Shown here piece after piece: positions 33,803-43,265 of a stretch of 44,020 nt of DNA; position 1 is the stretch's first letter; each line of letters starts with the position of its first letter. This stretch comes from Desulfobulbaceae bacterium (GTDB taxonomy: Bacteria > Desulfobacterota > Desulfobulbia > Desulfobulbales > Desulfocapsaceae). The stretch covers positions 1-44,020 of the forward strand of contig QKIH01000051.1 in assembly GCA_003249645.1 (NCBI GenBank), read 5' to 3'. The notes under the pieces were generated by a model, which ran no database searches, was not told the origin of the DNA, and worked only from the letters and a program-made list of their open reading frames with translations. The position numbers and the translations under genes are program-made.

Positions 33803-33818
33803 TTAGCATAACTAAATA
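33800..33818. promoter_or_regulatory. MarR-type operator
   Basis: TATTTAG-CATAA-CTAAATA, a perfect inverted repeat with 7-bp arms. It overlaps the -10 box of the marR promoter. MarR-family dimers bind palindromes of this size, so repressor binding here should block transcription, giving autoregulation and possibly control of the divergent efflux gene. Confidence 0.7.
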
Positions 33819-33860
33819 TTCGTCAACCCACAAAACGGCAAAGATAAGGGAATAATTTTT

Positions 33861-34367
33861 GTGACAAATCAGCACACCCTCCAGCAGGCTCGTCTTCTCT
33901 TTGCCTTCGGCCAGAAGATCCGAAATCAGATGATTAAAGCCCATCTTGATGCCAGCGGTTTCATCACTCCCCCGTTTGGCGAAGATCTCTCTCCGTCACA
34001 GACGCTTGCAATAATGAAAATCAGCGGCATGGAGAACTGCACAATTACCGGACTGGCCGAAGAACTCAACGTCTCTGCACCATCGGCATCAGCCATGGTT
34101 GACAGGCTGGTTGAAAAAAACGCCGTACAGCGTATCCGCAGTGAAAAAGACAGGAGGCAGGTGGTCGTTTCATTAACCAAACCGGCTCAGGACTATGCTG
34201 ATCAATTCGAGCAGGCCATGCTGCAGAGTTTTGTCCAACTGATCGAGACAATAGGACCGCAGCTCACCGGACAATGGTGTGATCTGGTAAGCAAGATAGA
34301 AAAACGGCTGAACGATCCCGTGCAACGACCGGGTACGTGTGTGCTCTTTGCAAAAACGACGAAATGA
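33861..34367 (+). CDS. MarR-family transcriptional regulator
   Basis: A 168-residue winged-helix protein. The DNA-binding part is ENCTITGLAEELNVSAPSASAMVDRLVEKNAVQRIRSEKDRRQVVVSLT (about residues 60-105), with the conserved D-R of the wing. N- and C-terminal helices would form the dimer interface. GTG 33861 is the start, with AAGGGAA upstream. Divergent from an efflux gene and about 100 bases ahead of a TolC-like gene, a common arrangement for a ligand-responsive repressor of drug efflux. Confidence 0.92.
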   Translation: MTNQHTLQQARLLFAFGQKIRNQMIKAHLDASGFITPPFGEDLSPSQTLAIMKISGMENCTITGLAEELNVSAPSASAMVDRLVEKNAVQRIRSEKDRRQVVVSLTKPAQDYADQFEQAMLQSFVQLIETIGPQLTGQWCDLVSKIEKRLNDPVQRPGTCVLFAKTTK

Positions 34368-34465
34368 AATTATAATCAAATCAACACGATGAATTAAAGC
34401 CCATCAGGTATGACATCTCTCAGTCCATGAGCAGAATGTCAAGGCAAATCCAAAGGATACTTACC

Positions 34466-35839
34466 ATGAAGCTGACCCGTATTGTTCTTCCAATTATTTT
34501 GGTTTTTTTCAGCACCTCTTCCCAGGCGGCAACGCCAGATATCAATAGTATCAAGACTCTTGATCTTGAAACAGCTCAACAGATTGCTCTGGCTGACAAC
34601 CCCGGCCTGATGGCATCAACTGAACGTATCGAACAGGCCAGCCAGCAGCTCCAGCAGGCAAGAGCAAGTTACTACCCGACCCTTGGCATTGAAGGTGCAG
34701 CTGCATACAACAGATTATCGAAAAATTACGATGATCTCCAGTCACTGCTCTATGGTTTTAACGTAGACAGGGACCAGAAGCAATATCAGCTCTCACTTGT
34801 TGCCAACTGGCTGGTTTTTGACGGTTTTGCGAGAAAGTATAATACGCTGGTAGCGCGATACGGCGGCCATGAATCAGAACTTGCCAGGCGTGATGCCCAA
34901 AGGCTTCTGCTGCAGTCGGTAGCCGAGACATTTTTTTCGGCCCAGCTCGCCCTCTATAATATTACCATTGCTGAAGCGAATATGGACTTCAACCACCAGC
35001 AGCTTGAAGAAGCCCAGTTCAAGTATGACAACGGAGCCGGTTCGCTGAGCGAAGTACTTAATTTCCAGATTCAGATCAACCGGGCAAAGACTTCACTGTT
35101 GAGTTCAAAACGTGATTACCAGATAAGCCTGCAATCCCTGTCGGTACTGCTTGGCAGGAGTCAGGCTCTGCCTGCCGAACTGCAACTGGCCAAACTGGAA
35201 ATGATCAGCGAAAAGGATTTTTATCAGTTCAACACAGAAGAACTGATAAAAACCGCCAATCACTACCGGCCGGACATCAACCAGTCAGAACTTAACGTGC
35301 AGAGTGCCGAAGCGGCTATTGGTGCTAAAGAATCTTCCTATTACCCGACAGTGGCGGTCAGCGGTTCAGTAGACGGTTCCCGCTATGATGACCCCGGTTT
35401 TGAAGGTGATGACGTCGGCTCTACCCTGGCTCTCAGCATGCAATACAATCTCTATCGCGGCGGCGGTGACAAGGCTCAGATTTTAAGTGCAAAAGCAGCT
35501 AAAAGAGAAGCTTCAAGGGTCCTTGAAATGCAGAAGATACAGTTGTCCGGTGAAATCCGCCAGGCATACGAAAATCTCAAGCTTGCCCAGCATCAGCTGC
35601 TCCTGCAGCAGTCCACTACCGATCTGGTCATTCAGACCCGTGATCTCGTCAAAACAGGATATAACGCGGGACAGGAATCGCTGGTCAGATTCAATGAAGT
35701 GCAAAAAGATGTGGTTGCAACCCAATCCAACCTTGCCCTGGCGCTTGTCAGTCTTTATCGTTATCGTTACAACCTGAAAACGGCCACCGGCGAGAACCTG
35801 CTGCAGTTTTATCCGGATCTTGCCAAAACGGCCAATTAG
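34466..35839 (+). CDS. TolC-family outer-membrane efflux protein
   Basis: A 457-residue outer-membrane protein from ATG 34466, chosen because AAAGGA lies 8 bases upstream and a signal peptide (MKLTRIVLPIILVFFSTSSQA) follows directly. Two repeats of long coiled-coil helices match the TolC/OEP layout: LDLETAQQIALADNPGLM...QQLQQARASYYPTL and, in the second half, ADHYRPDIN-type and AAIGAKESSYYPTVAVSG, then QYNLYRGGGDKAQI. It would form the trimeric exit duct of a tripartite efflux pump or type I secretion system. No adaptor or RND/ABC pump gene accompanies it; the nearby MarR gene may control it. Confidence 0.92.
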   Translation: MKLTRIVLPIILVFFSTSSQAATPDINSIKTLDLETAQQIALADNPGLMASTERIEQASQQLQQARASYYPTLGIEGAAAYNRLSKNYDDLQSLLYGFNVDRDQKQYQLSLVANWLVFDGFARKYNTLVARYGGHESELARRDAQRLLLQSVAETFFSAQLALYNITIAEANMDFNHQQLEEAQFKYDNGAGSLSEVLNFQIQINRAKTSLLSSKRDYQISLQSLSVLLGRSQALPAELQLAKLEMISEKDFYQFNTEELIKTANHYRPDINQSELNVQSAEAAIGAKESSYYPTVAVSGSVDGSRYDDPGFEGDDVGSTLALSMQYNLYRGGGDKAQILSAKAAKREASRVLEMQKIQLSGEIRQAYENLKLAQHQLLLQQSTTDLVIQTRDLVKTGYNAGQESLVRFNEVQKDVVATQSNLALALVSLYRYRYNLKTATGENLLQFYPDLAKTAN

Positions 35840-35978
35840 GAAACCGTGGTGCCAGGCAACTTCTCTGAAATTGCAATCCGCAGCATTGAACAGACAGTTC
35901 TGGCACCCGGCATAGAGTGTGATCTCGTCCAATTGATCAGTCGTCAAACTTATCAACAGTTCCAAGAGGATTACCGCA

Positions 35979-36974
35979 ATGAAACAATGGTATGTCGCTG
36001 TCAACGGTCAACAGCAGGGCCCTTTTGATCATAATTTCGTTCTTCAGAACATCGCCTCGGGACAATACAATCCAACCACCATGGTATGGACCCAGGGTTT
36101 TTCTGACTGGACACCTATTTCACAGGTCAACGAGCTTAAACTGACCACCGGCTCAGCAGCCCCGCCACCCCCTTCTTCTCAAGCTGCACATGAAATTGAT
36201 TACACAATTCATGGCAATGAGATGCAATTTGTTGAAATCGAACTTGATCCGCAGGAGTCTGCCATCGCAGAAGCCGGTGCAATGATGTATATGACCGACG
36301 GCATTGTCATGGAAACCATTTTTGGTGACGGTAGCCAGAACGATCATCGCGGCGGCTTCATGGATAAAATGCTCAATGCCGGCAAGCGCCTTATCACTGG
36401 CGAAAGCCTGTTTACTACAGCCTTCACCCACAACGGTCGCGGCAAGGCAAAAGTGGCCTTTGCTGCTCCGTACCCCGGCAAGATCATACCGCTTGATCTG
36501 ACAAAATATGATAACCGCATTATCTGCCAGAAGGACGCCTTTCTCTGTGCAGCCAAAGGGGTCGCAATCGGCATCGCTTTCCAAAAAAGGATCGGCGTTG
36601 CGCTTTTTGGCGGGGAAGGCTTTATCATGCAGCAGCTTGACGGAGACGGACTCACCTTCGTTCATGCAGGCGGAACAATTATCGAAAAAGAGCTGGCGGC
36701 TGGAGAAACACTTCGGGTTGACACTGGCTGTCTGGTAGCGCTGACCCAGAGCGTTGCTTACGATATTGAATTTGTCGGCGGTGTAAAATCGGCTATTTTC
36801 GGCGGTGAAGGATTCTTCTTTGCAACACTTAAAGGCCCGGGCCACGTCTGGTTGCAATCACTGCCGTTCTCACGCCTTGCCGGCCGCATCCATCAAGCGA
36901 CGCCACAACACGGTGGCGGAGGCCAGGGAGAGGGGTCAGTGCTTGGAGAACTCGGCAACCTCTTTCAACGTTAA
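35979..36974 (+). CDS. AIM24/TIGR00266-family protein with N-terminal GYF-like domain
   Basis: A 331-residue protein. Residues 1-55 form a GYF_2-type domain ([41 protein letters not shown]), followed by a Pro-rich linker and an AIM24-like beta barrel (about residues 75-310: [66 protein letters not shown]). The family is widespread but has no defined bacterial function; the GYF-like domain suggests a role in binding proline-rich partners. GAGG precedes the ATG. No signal peptide. A terminator hairpin follows. Confidence 0.88.
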   Translation: MKQWYVAVNGQQQGPFDHNFVLQNIASGQYNPTTMVWTQGFSDWTPISQVNELKLTTGSAAPPPPSSQAAHEIDYTIHGNEMQFVEIELDPQESAIAEAGAMMYMTDGIVMETIFGDGSQNDHRGGFMDKMLNAGKRLITGESLFTTAFTHNGRGKAKVAFAAPYPGKIIPLDLTKYDNRIICQKDAFLCAAKGVAIGIAFQKRIGVALFGGEGFIMQQLDGDGLTFVHAGGTIIEKELAAGETLRVDTGCLVALTQSVAYDIEFVGGVKSAIFGGEGFFFATLKGPGHVWLQSLPFSRLAGRIHQATPQHGGGGQGEGSVLGELGNLFQR

Positions 36975-36986
36975 CTGCTGAACTGA

Positions 36987-37018
36987 AACCAGAAGGGGGC
37001 AACAGCGCCCTTCTGGTT
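36987..37018. terminator. Bidirectional hairpin terminator
   Basis: AACCAGAAGGG (36987-36997) and CCCTTCTGGTT (37008-37018) pair perfectly over 11 bp with a 10-nt loop. It lies between the convergent AIM24-like gene and the small membrane protein gene. Confidence 0.8.
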
Positions 37019-37021
37019 ATA

Positions 37022-37429
37022 TTATTTTTCCCAGGTTGGCGTTTCATTGACACCGCCGCCGTAACATTTATCCATGTCCTTCATGGCCGTCCACCTGCAG
37101 AGACGAAATCGGTCCTGCTCCTTGGAAATGAGATAATAGACCGTCTGCTTTCGTGTCGTACCAACCAGTTTTGATGTCCCGGCATACTCCATACCCAACC
37201 CGGACCGCGCCCATCCCTCAGGAACTTCCGGACACTTGCCGCCAGCTTTACATAATGCGTAAATAACCGCGCCTTCTTTTTCTAGAGCCGCACGAAAAGT
37301 GTATTCAAGGTAAAGATTATAAAGGTAAAAGACGCCGAGACAGATCACCATAACCAGACAAATCACCAGGCATCCCGATTTACTTCCGGTATTTTTGATA
37401 TTTTTCAAATTTTTAATTCGCTCGCTCAT
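37022..37429 (-). CDS. Hypothetical membrane-anchored protein
   Basis: A 135-residue protein if started at ATG 37429 (MSERIKNLKN); a GTG at 37453 would add eight residues. After a basic N terminus there is one hydrophobic segment (CLVICLVMVICLGVFYLYNLYL, about residues 21-42), followed by ~90 extracytoplasmic residues with several cysteines (ALCKAGGKCPEVPEGW, LCRWTAMKDMDKCYGGG). The single N-terminal anchor recalls pseudopilin-like proteins, but the prepilin motif is not evident. Convergent with the AIM24-like gene. I do not recognise the family. Confidence 0.65.
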   Translation of the reverse strand: MSERIKNLKNIKNTGSKSGCLVICLVMVICLGVFYLYNLYLEYTFRAALEKEGAVIYALCKAGGKCPEVPEGWARSGLGMEYAGTSKLVGTTRKQTVYYLISKEQDRFRLCRWTAMKDMDKCYGGGVNETPTWEK

Positions 37430-37646
37430 CAGTGCTGCACCTGTACCTATCACTGTTCCTGCAATCCCGTTTCTCTTTCAGTATAGCGTTTAATCATTTG
37501 ATAATGAAATAATAATATTCTAATAGGCTGCTGTGTTTGCAAGAAATGAACTGAAAAGTAGTGTAAATATGATTTTTCTGCTGCCGTTTTCAGGGCAGTG
37601 CATGCAACTGACGAAAGTATCACCACAACTCATCAACCCGGGGCCT

Positions 37647-38897
37647 ATGTCATCACACTGTAAAAAAGAAGAACAAAGCTGGATTTTATATGATGTCGCC
37701 AACTCAGCCTTTGTGCTGGTGGTGGTTACTGCAATTCTGCCGATTTTTTTCAAAGACTACATCGCACAACAGCTCAGCCAGGCAACCTCGACCGCACTGT
37801 GGGGCTACATGAATTCTGCAGCATCTATGACTGTCGCTCTCATTTCCCCTTTTGCCGGCCGTTTAGCCGATCGCTATCACAGCAAGAAACTGTTTTTTGC
37901 TGTTTTTCTCATCCTTGGCCTTCTGGCCACCACCAGTCTCAGCATTATTGAACAGGGCCAGATTATTTTTTGTGTCTTTGCTTTCCTGCTTGCCCGGATC
38001 GGCTGGTCCGGTGCCAACCTGTTCTACGATGCTTTTCTCTGCGATGTGACCAGTAAAGATCGAATGGACAGGGTTTCAAGTTTTGGCTACGGATTCGGCT
38101 ATATCGGCAGCATTGTTCCATTTCTGGTTATCATTTGGCTGATACTTTCAGCTGGCATGGCAAACGGTCTTCCTGTCACTGCAACAAGAACAGGCTTTTT
38201 GATCGTTGCTCTCTGGTGGTTTATCTTCAGTCTGCCGATGCTGAAAAATGTCCGGCAGAAAAAAATTGCTGCACAGCAAGTTTCAACAACCGGCACCAAT
38301 CTGCTTCAAACCCTGAAAGACATAAGCCGGGATCGCCATCTTCTGCTGTTTCTGCTGGCCTACTTTTTTTATATCGACGGGGTCGGGACCGTCATCTCAA
38401 TGTCAACTGCCTATGGCCGCGACCTCGGATTTGGCGTCACCCTGCTGATCATCGTGCTGCTCTTTATTCAGGTAGTAGCGTTCCCATTTGCTCTTCTTTA
38501 CGGCAAATTGGCAAAAAGATTCTCGACCCTTAATATGCTCCTGGCAGGCATCGGCATCTATATCCTTATCACCCTGCTTGCCTTTCTCTTGCCATGGATT
38601 ACATCGCAACAAATAAAAACCGTCCTTTTCTGGGTGATCGCCTTTCTTGTTGCTTCATCAATGGGCGGCATTCAGGCGCTGAGCAGGAGCTATTTTGCCA
38701 GGATTATACCTATTGAAAAAAGCGGTGAATATTTCGGTTTTTTCAATATTTTCGGAAAATTTGCCGCTATCGCCGGGCCTTTGCTTATGGCGATAGTGAC
38801 CAGCATCAGCGGTGATTCAAGATGGGGCATCCTCAGCATGCTGATTCTTTTTACAGCCGGAGGATTCTTTCTCAATAAAATCAGGACAATGAAATAG
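37647..38897 (+). CDS. UMF1-type MFS transporter (Atg22-like)
   Basis: A 416-residue membrane protein from ATG 37647, chosen because the following WILYDVANSAFVLVVVTAILPIFFKDY is the conserved start of UMF1 proteins; the frame is open further upstream to 37533 but the extra residues are non-conserved. It has about 12 helices, with AGRLADRYHSKK in the 2-3 loop. UMF1/Atg22 relatives export amino acids in fungi; bacterial members are uncharacterised. No strong ribosome binding site. Monocistronic as far as visible. Confidence 0.85.
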   Translation: MSSHCKKEEQSWILYDVANSAFVLVVVTAILPIFFKDYIAQQLSQATSTALWGYMNSAASMTVALISPFAGRLADRYHSKKLFFAVFLILGLLATTSLSIIEQGQIIFCVFAFLLARIGWSGANLFYDAFLCDVTSKDRMDRVSSFGYGFGYIGSIVPFLVIIWLILSAGMANGLPVTATRTGFLIVALWWFIFSLPMLKNVRQKKIAAQQVSTTGTNLLQTLKDISRDRHLLLFLLAYFFYIDGVGTVISMSTAYGRDLGFGVTLLIIVLLFIQVVAFPFALLYGKLAKRFSTLNMLLAGIGIYILITLLAFLLPWITSQQIKTVLFWVIAFLVASSMGGIQALSRSYFARIIPIEKSGEYFGFFNIFGKFAAIAGPLLMAIVTSISGDSRWGILSMLILFTAGGFFLNKIRTMK

Positions 38898-38946
38898 TCA
38901 GCAGCAGTTATCAATTTTATTGCTTCTCCCGTCTGTCAGACTTATG

Positions 38947-38960
38947 ATTGTTATAACAAT
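38947..38960. promoter_or_regulatory. 14-bp palindrome ahead of the UspA gene
   Basis: ATTGTTATAACAAT is a perfect 14-bp palindrome ending 22 bases before the UspA start codon and just ahead of its ribosome binding site. Candidate operator; no known factor is implied. Confidence 0.4.
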
Positions 38961-38982
38961 TACATAACCGGAGAGAAGCATT

Positions 38983-39864
38983 ATGAAAAAGCATTTTCTT
39001 GTCACTATCAGCAGCCATACAGAAAACCTGTACGGCATCAAGTTTCTCTGTTCCTTCTTCAAATCAGATTCACAGCACAGCCTTACCCTCCTCCATATTT
39101 ATCGCCATAACAGCAACGACATGTGTGCGTCCTTAATGGAAATGTGGCAGAAACCTGAGGAGGCGATTGAAGGAAGACTGACCGTCGGCGCCAAACTGGC
39201 GATCGATAAATCGATGCAGCTTATCCAGTCAAGCCAGATGACAGTTGACCACAAATTGACCAAAACGGTTGCAGAGCAATATGGTAAGGTTAAGGATATT
39301 CTTAATGAAGGGCAAAAAGGGCTTTACGACGCTATTGTTCTTGGAAAACGCGCCGCCTACACCCTGCAGTGGATATTTGAACGGCCTTCGGATGAGATTG
39401 CCCAGTCGATTATTCGCGATACAACCTTCACCACGCCGATCTGGATCTGTCCCGAGATACACGAATCGCGCAAAAATGTTCTGGTCTGTGTCGATGGATC
39501 AGAAAACGCCTACCGCACCGTCGATCATGTCGGTTTCATCATGGCAAAACAGGATCATCACGACATCACCCTGTTTCATGTAAAGAATTCTACAGGAATT
39601 TCCGGCAACGAGATTTTTCCGAAGGCCGAAAAAATATTGTCCAGTCACGGCATTAAGGATGAGCGTATCCAGACGGTATCAACATGGGGGCTTTCGACAG
39701 CCGGTACCATACAGGGGATCTTAAACCGCCATGATTACGCTGTAGTCGCCGTGGGATTAAAAGGATATAAACAGGAACAGCAGAACGAAGGACCCTTTGC
39801 GGGGGCAACCGTCTCCACCCTTATTCGAAAGGTTGAAGGTGCGGCCATCTGGTGCTGCCCATAA
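38983..39864 (+). CDS. Tandem universal stress protein (two UspA domains)
   Basis: A 293-residue cytoplasmic protein of two UspA-like halves. The second is the clearer: KNVLVCVDGSENAYRTVDHV (about 168-187), VAVGLKGYK and a degenerate phosphate loop with GPFAGATVSTLIRKVEGAAIWCCP near the end. In the first half, FLVTISSHTENLYGIKFL and YDAIVLGKRAAYTLQWIF occupy matching positions. The ATP-binding G2xG9xG(S/T) motif is present only in altered form, so nucleotide binding is doubtful. GGAGAG lies before the ATG. Confidence 0.85.
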   Translation: MKKHFLVTISSHTENLYGIKFLCSFFKSDSQHSLTLLHIYRHNSNDMCASLMEMWQKPEEAIEGRLTVGAKLAIDKSMQLIQSSQMTVDHKLTKTVAEQYGKVKDILNEGQKGLYDAIVLGKRAAYTLQWIFERPSDEIAQSIIRDTTFTTPIWICPEIHESRKNVLVCVDGSENAYRTVDHVGFIMAKQDHHDITLFHVKNSTGISGNEIFPKAEKILSSHGIKDERIQTVSTWGLSTAGTIQGILNRHDYAVVAVGLKGYKQEQQNEGPFAGATVSTLIRKVEGAAIWCCP

Positions 39865-39904
39865 AGAGAAGTGAGCTGCACCAGATATTTTCGCAAATCG
39901 AAAA

Positions 39905-40561
39905 TCAGTTATCTTCTTCCAGAAAACGCTGCATGGCAGGAGAGATAGAGAGTGCCCCAGCCAGAGTATCCAGCCATTGCCGCTCAGCCGGAGTATCAAT
40001 ATCTATGTCCGTCAATGCCATGGAATACATGGTCTGGCCGACCGCGTGGCTGCCATGCACAGCGCTCACCAGTTCTTCAATGGATTTTGGTGCATGCAGC
40101 TGCGCCGCCAGATACCTTCTTTCTTCGCCTGACAGGCCCTGTTTCTCGATAACTTCCAGAATACGTTCCTCTTCAACGTTATCAAGCTGGCCATCAGCGT
40201 GGGCTGCAGCGATCATCACCTGGAGAAAGGTTGTCGCAAGTTTGTCCTTTTCCACCGTAGCTGCCGCATTCTGAACCGGTGGAAGCACATTGCTGCCTGG
40301 AAGCGGAGGAGGCATTGGCGGAACCGCGCTCCCGCCCACCGGAGGTGGTGCAGACGACACGAGTGTTTGTCCCCCGCCATTTTGAGCCTTTAATATCTCG
40401 TACGCTCCGATGCCAAGCCCAATCGCTGTCATCAGGCCTTTACCCGAAGTAAGCCCGCCCAGCAGAGATGACATGAGGTCGTCATTCTTTCTCTTTTTCC
40501 TGCTCCCGCTGTTCAATGCACCGGACAAAACTTTTCCGAGAAGCCTCTCTGCATCTATCAT
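39905..40561 (-). CDS. DUF533/TerB-like protein
   Basis: A 218-residue protein from ATG 40561, which follows the fdhA stop codon by one base and has GAGG of the fdhA end as ribosome binding site. N-terminal part: basic and Gly-rich segment (KRKNDDLMSSLLGGLTSGKGLMTAIGLGIGAYEIL) likely membrane-associated; then a Pro-rich linker; then a helical TerB-like bundle (TTFLQVMIAAAHADGQLDNVEEERILEVIEKQGLSGEER) with an acidic calcium/metal-like loop. DUF533 proteins are of unknown function. Translational coupling to a formate dehydrogenase gene is notable. Confidence 0.82.
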   Translation of the reverse strand: MIDAERLLGKVLSGALNSGSRKKRKNDDLMSSLLGGLTSGKGLMTAIGLGIGAYEILKAQNGGGQTLVSSAPPPVGGSAVPPMPPPLPGSNVLPPVQNAAATVEKDKLATTFLQVMIAAAHADGQLDNVEEERILEVIEKQGLSGEERRYLAAQLHAPKSIEELVSAVHGSHAVGQTMYSMALTDIDIDTPAERQWLDTLAGALSISPAMQRFLEEDN

Positions 40562-40562
40562 A

Positions 40563-43250
40563 TCAATGGACCTCAACAGATTTGATTTTTTCGATTCTTA
40601 CTGCACACACCTTGGTTGTCGGCGTTTTGGCGATGGGGTCAACCTCCCCGCAGGTTAGCATATTGGTCGGTGTCTCAGAGAAATGAAATGACATTGAAAC
40701 AATCCCCGGCTTACAGTCAGCAGAAATCCGTACCTCAACCTCAACCGCTGCCCTCCTGGAAACAACCCTGACCTTCTCACCATCTTCAATGTGATAAAGC
40801 GCTGCATCATCCGGATGCATAATGAGCTTTTCCGCCTTGCTCAACACATTAAGCCCGAAGACCCGTCTTGTCATGGTACCATGGAAGTGAAAAAGACTTC
40901 TGTCAGTGGTAAGAACCAAAGGAAATTCGTCATCCACCTTCTCCGCTGTTTCAGGAGAATTCAGGGCTGTGAACCGGCCTCTACCGCTTGCTGTTGCAAA
41001 TCTGTCCTTATGGAGAAACAGGGTGCCGCCATGCTTCTCATCAGGACACGGCCACTGGATGCCGCCCTGGTCAAGCCGTTTATAACTGATGCCCGAATAA
41101 GATGGAACAAGCGGTGCCATTTCTTCAAATATCTCAGCAGGAACTGTATAATCAAAACCTTTTCCGCCAAGGCGTCTGGCAAGTTCTGCCGTGATCCACC
41201 AGTCCGGTTTGATTTCCTCTTCTGAACTGATGGCTTTGCGTACCCTCTGCACCCTTCTCTCTGTATTGGTAAAGGTGCCGTCTTTTTCTGCAAAGCTGGC
41301 TGCCGGCAGAACGACATCGGCAAGCTCTGCCGTCTCAGACAAGAATATATCCTGCACAACCATAAACTCGCACCGCTTCATCGCCTCAATGGCATGCGAC
41401 GCATTTGCCTCACTTAACACTGGATTTTCGCCGATCAGATAAAGTGATCTGATTCTGCCTGAATAGAGGCCGTCAAATATTTCGGTGTGAGTCAGACCTG
41501 GTACCGGATTAAGAGAAACATTCCAGGCCTGCTCAAACTTTAGCCGTGCGGTCATATCTGCAACCTTCTGGTAGCCGGGGAAAACATCAGGCAATGAGCC
41601 CATATCACAGGCCCCCTGGACGTTGTTCTGACCGCGAAGCGGATTCACACCGGAGGACGGCTTGCCGATATTGCCTGTGAGCATGGCGAGATTGGCAATG
41701 GCCAGAACATTTCTTGTGCCGTGGACATGCTGGGTTATACCCATGCAATAGAGGATGGAAGACGGTGTATTCTTCGCGTAGAGCCTTGCAGCTGCAACAA
41801 TCTTCTCTTCTGCGACTCCGCTCAGTTCTGCCACCTCAGTCAGACTGAAGTCATACAGACTCTGTTCAAACTCAGCATAGCCTTCGCAGCGCTGCTCAAC
41901 AAAGGCTGCATCATATAGTCCTTCTTCGATGATAACTCGGGCCATCGCCATCAACAGCGGGATATCTGTTCCCGGCCTGTTCTGTAAAAAGAGATGGGCG
42001 TGCTGACAAAGATCGACTTCCTTAGGGTTGATCACCACAAGCTTTGCCCCGTTACGCACCGCATTTTTCATCTGCAGTGCGATAATCGGATGAGCTGCGG
42101 TGGTGTTGGTACCAACCGCCAGGATAGTTTTTGCTCCCCCTATTTCTGCAATAGAGTTGGTCATTGCACCGCTTCCGAAAGCTGTGGCCAGCCCGGCCAC
42201 CGTTGGAGCGTGTCAGAGCCTTGCGCAATGGTCAATATTATTGGTCTGCATCACCGAGCGGGTGAATTTCTGCAGCACATAGTTGTCTTCGTTGGTGCAT
42301 TTAGCCGAAGCGATGGCGGCAAAACTCTCACCTTTACTATCGGCAAGCTTTTCAGCGACATAGTCCAATGCTTCATCCCAGCTGACCGCAACAAAACCCG
42401 ATTCACGTTTTATAAGAGGGTGACGCAGACGCTCAGGAGAATTGACATATTTAAAGCCGAAGCGCCCTTTAACGCAGAGTTTGCCATCACTGGCTTTATT
42501 GCCTGGTTCTCCTTTGGCTGTAACGATCCTGTTGTTGCGAACCCCGAGCATCAGGCCGCAGCCGCAGCCGCAGTAAGAGCAGACGGTCTTTACATAGCTC
42601 ACCGGCCGCTGGTAATTTTTCTCGGTCAAAGCCCCCACCGGACAGCGAACCAGACACTCACCGCAGGAAACACAGTTGGATTCAAGCCTAGGCTTATCGC
42701 CGAACCCGGCCACCTTGGTACCGAGGCCGCGATAGGCAAAGTCGATAGCGTTGACATTAACTATTTCATCACAGGTCCGGACACAGATTCCACAAAGGAC
42801 ACAGCGGTTGGGGTTGAAATCGAAAAACGGATTGGAGGTATCAACAGGCAGGACCTTCTCTCTTGGCTTCATGCGGGCCAGACGAGCAGTATCAACACCA
42901 ATATGATCGGCAACCCGCTGCAGCGCACAGTTGGTATTCTGCGCACAGGCAAGACAATCTGTATCGTGATCAGCGATAAGCAGTTCCAGTGCCACCTTTC
43001 TAATGGCATTGATCTCATCTGTTTCGGTTTTTACCTGCATGCCGTCATAGACCTTGGTTTTGCAGGCCAGCGTCTTCCAGTTGCCGTCCACTTCAACCAG
43101 ACAGAGTCTGCATGCCCCTACAGGCTCCAGTTCATTATGATGACAGAGATGGGGAATATAGATCCCTTTTTTCATCGATGCCTGAAGTATCGTCAGTTCA
43201 CTATCAACAGTCAGCTCAAGGCCGTTTACGGTAATTGTTGCTATTGTCAT
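40563..43250 (-). CDS. fdhA: NAD(P)-linked formate dehydrogenase catalytic subunit, selenoprotein (UGA at 42213-42215)
   Basis: Reading UGA at 42213-42215 as selenocysteine gives one 895-residue protein with Sec at residue 346, in HCARL-Sec-HAPTVAGLATAFG, exactly where FDH has Sec or Cys. Domains: [2Fe-2S] (Cys 36, 47, 50, 63), His-Cys [4Fe-4S] (H95, C99, C102, C108), two ferredoxin clusters (Cys 150-160 and 193-203), the molybdopterin-enzyme [4Fe-4S] (C224, C227, C231 region), then the Mo/W-bisPGD catalytic domain. The N-terminal clusters mirror NuoG/HydA-type subunits, so electrons pass to a NuoF-like partner (upstream gene). It oxidises formate or reduces CO2 in the cytoplasm. A SECIS hairpin lies at 42184-42200. 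DUF533 gene follows after one base. Confidence 0.95.
42184..42200 (-). promoter_or_regulatory. Candidate SECIS hairpin in fdhA
   Basis: On the minus strand GTGGCC-GGGCT-GGCCAC: a perfect 6-bp stem with a 5-nt G-rich loop starting 12 nt after the UGA. This fits a bacterial SECIS and matches the stem/loop size of the mvhD hairpin. Confidence 0.75.
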
Positions 43251-43265
43251 CTCTCTGGTTTCTCC

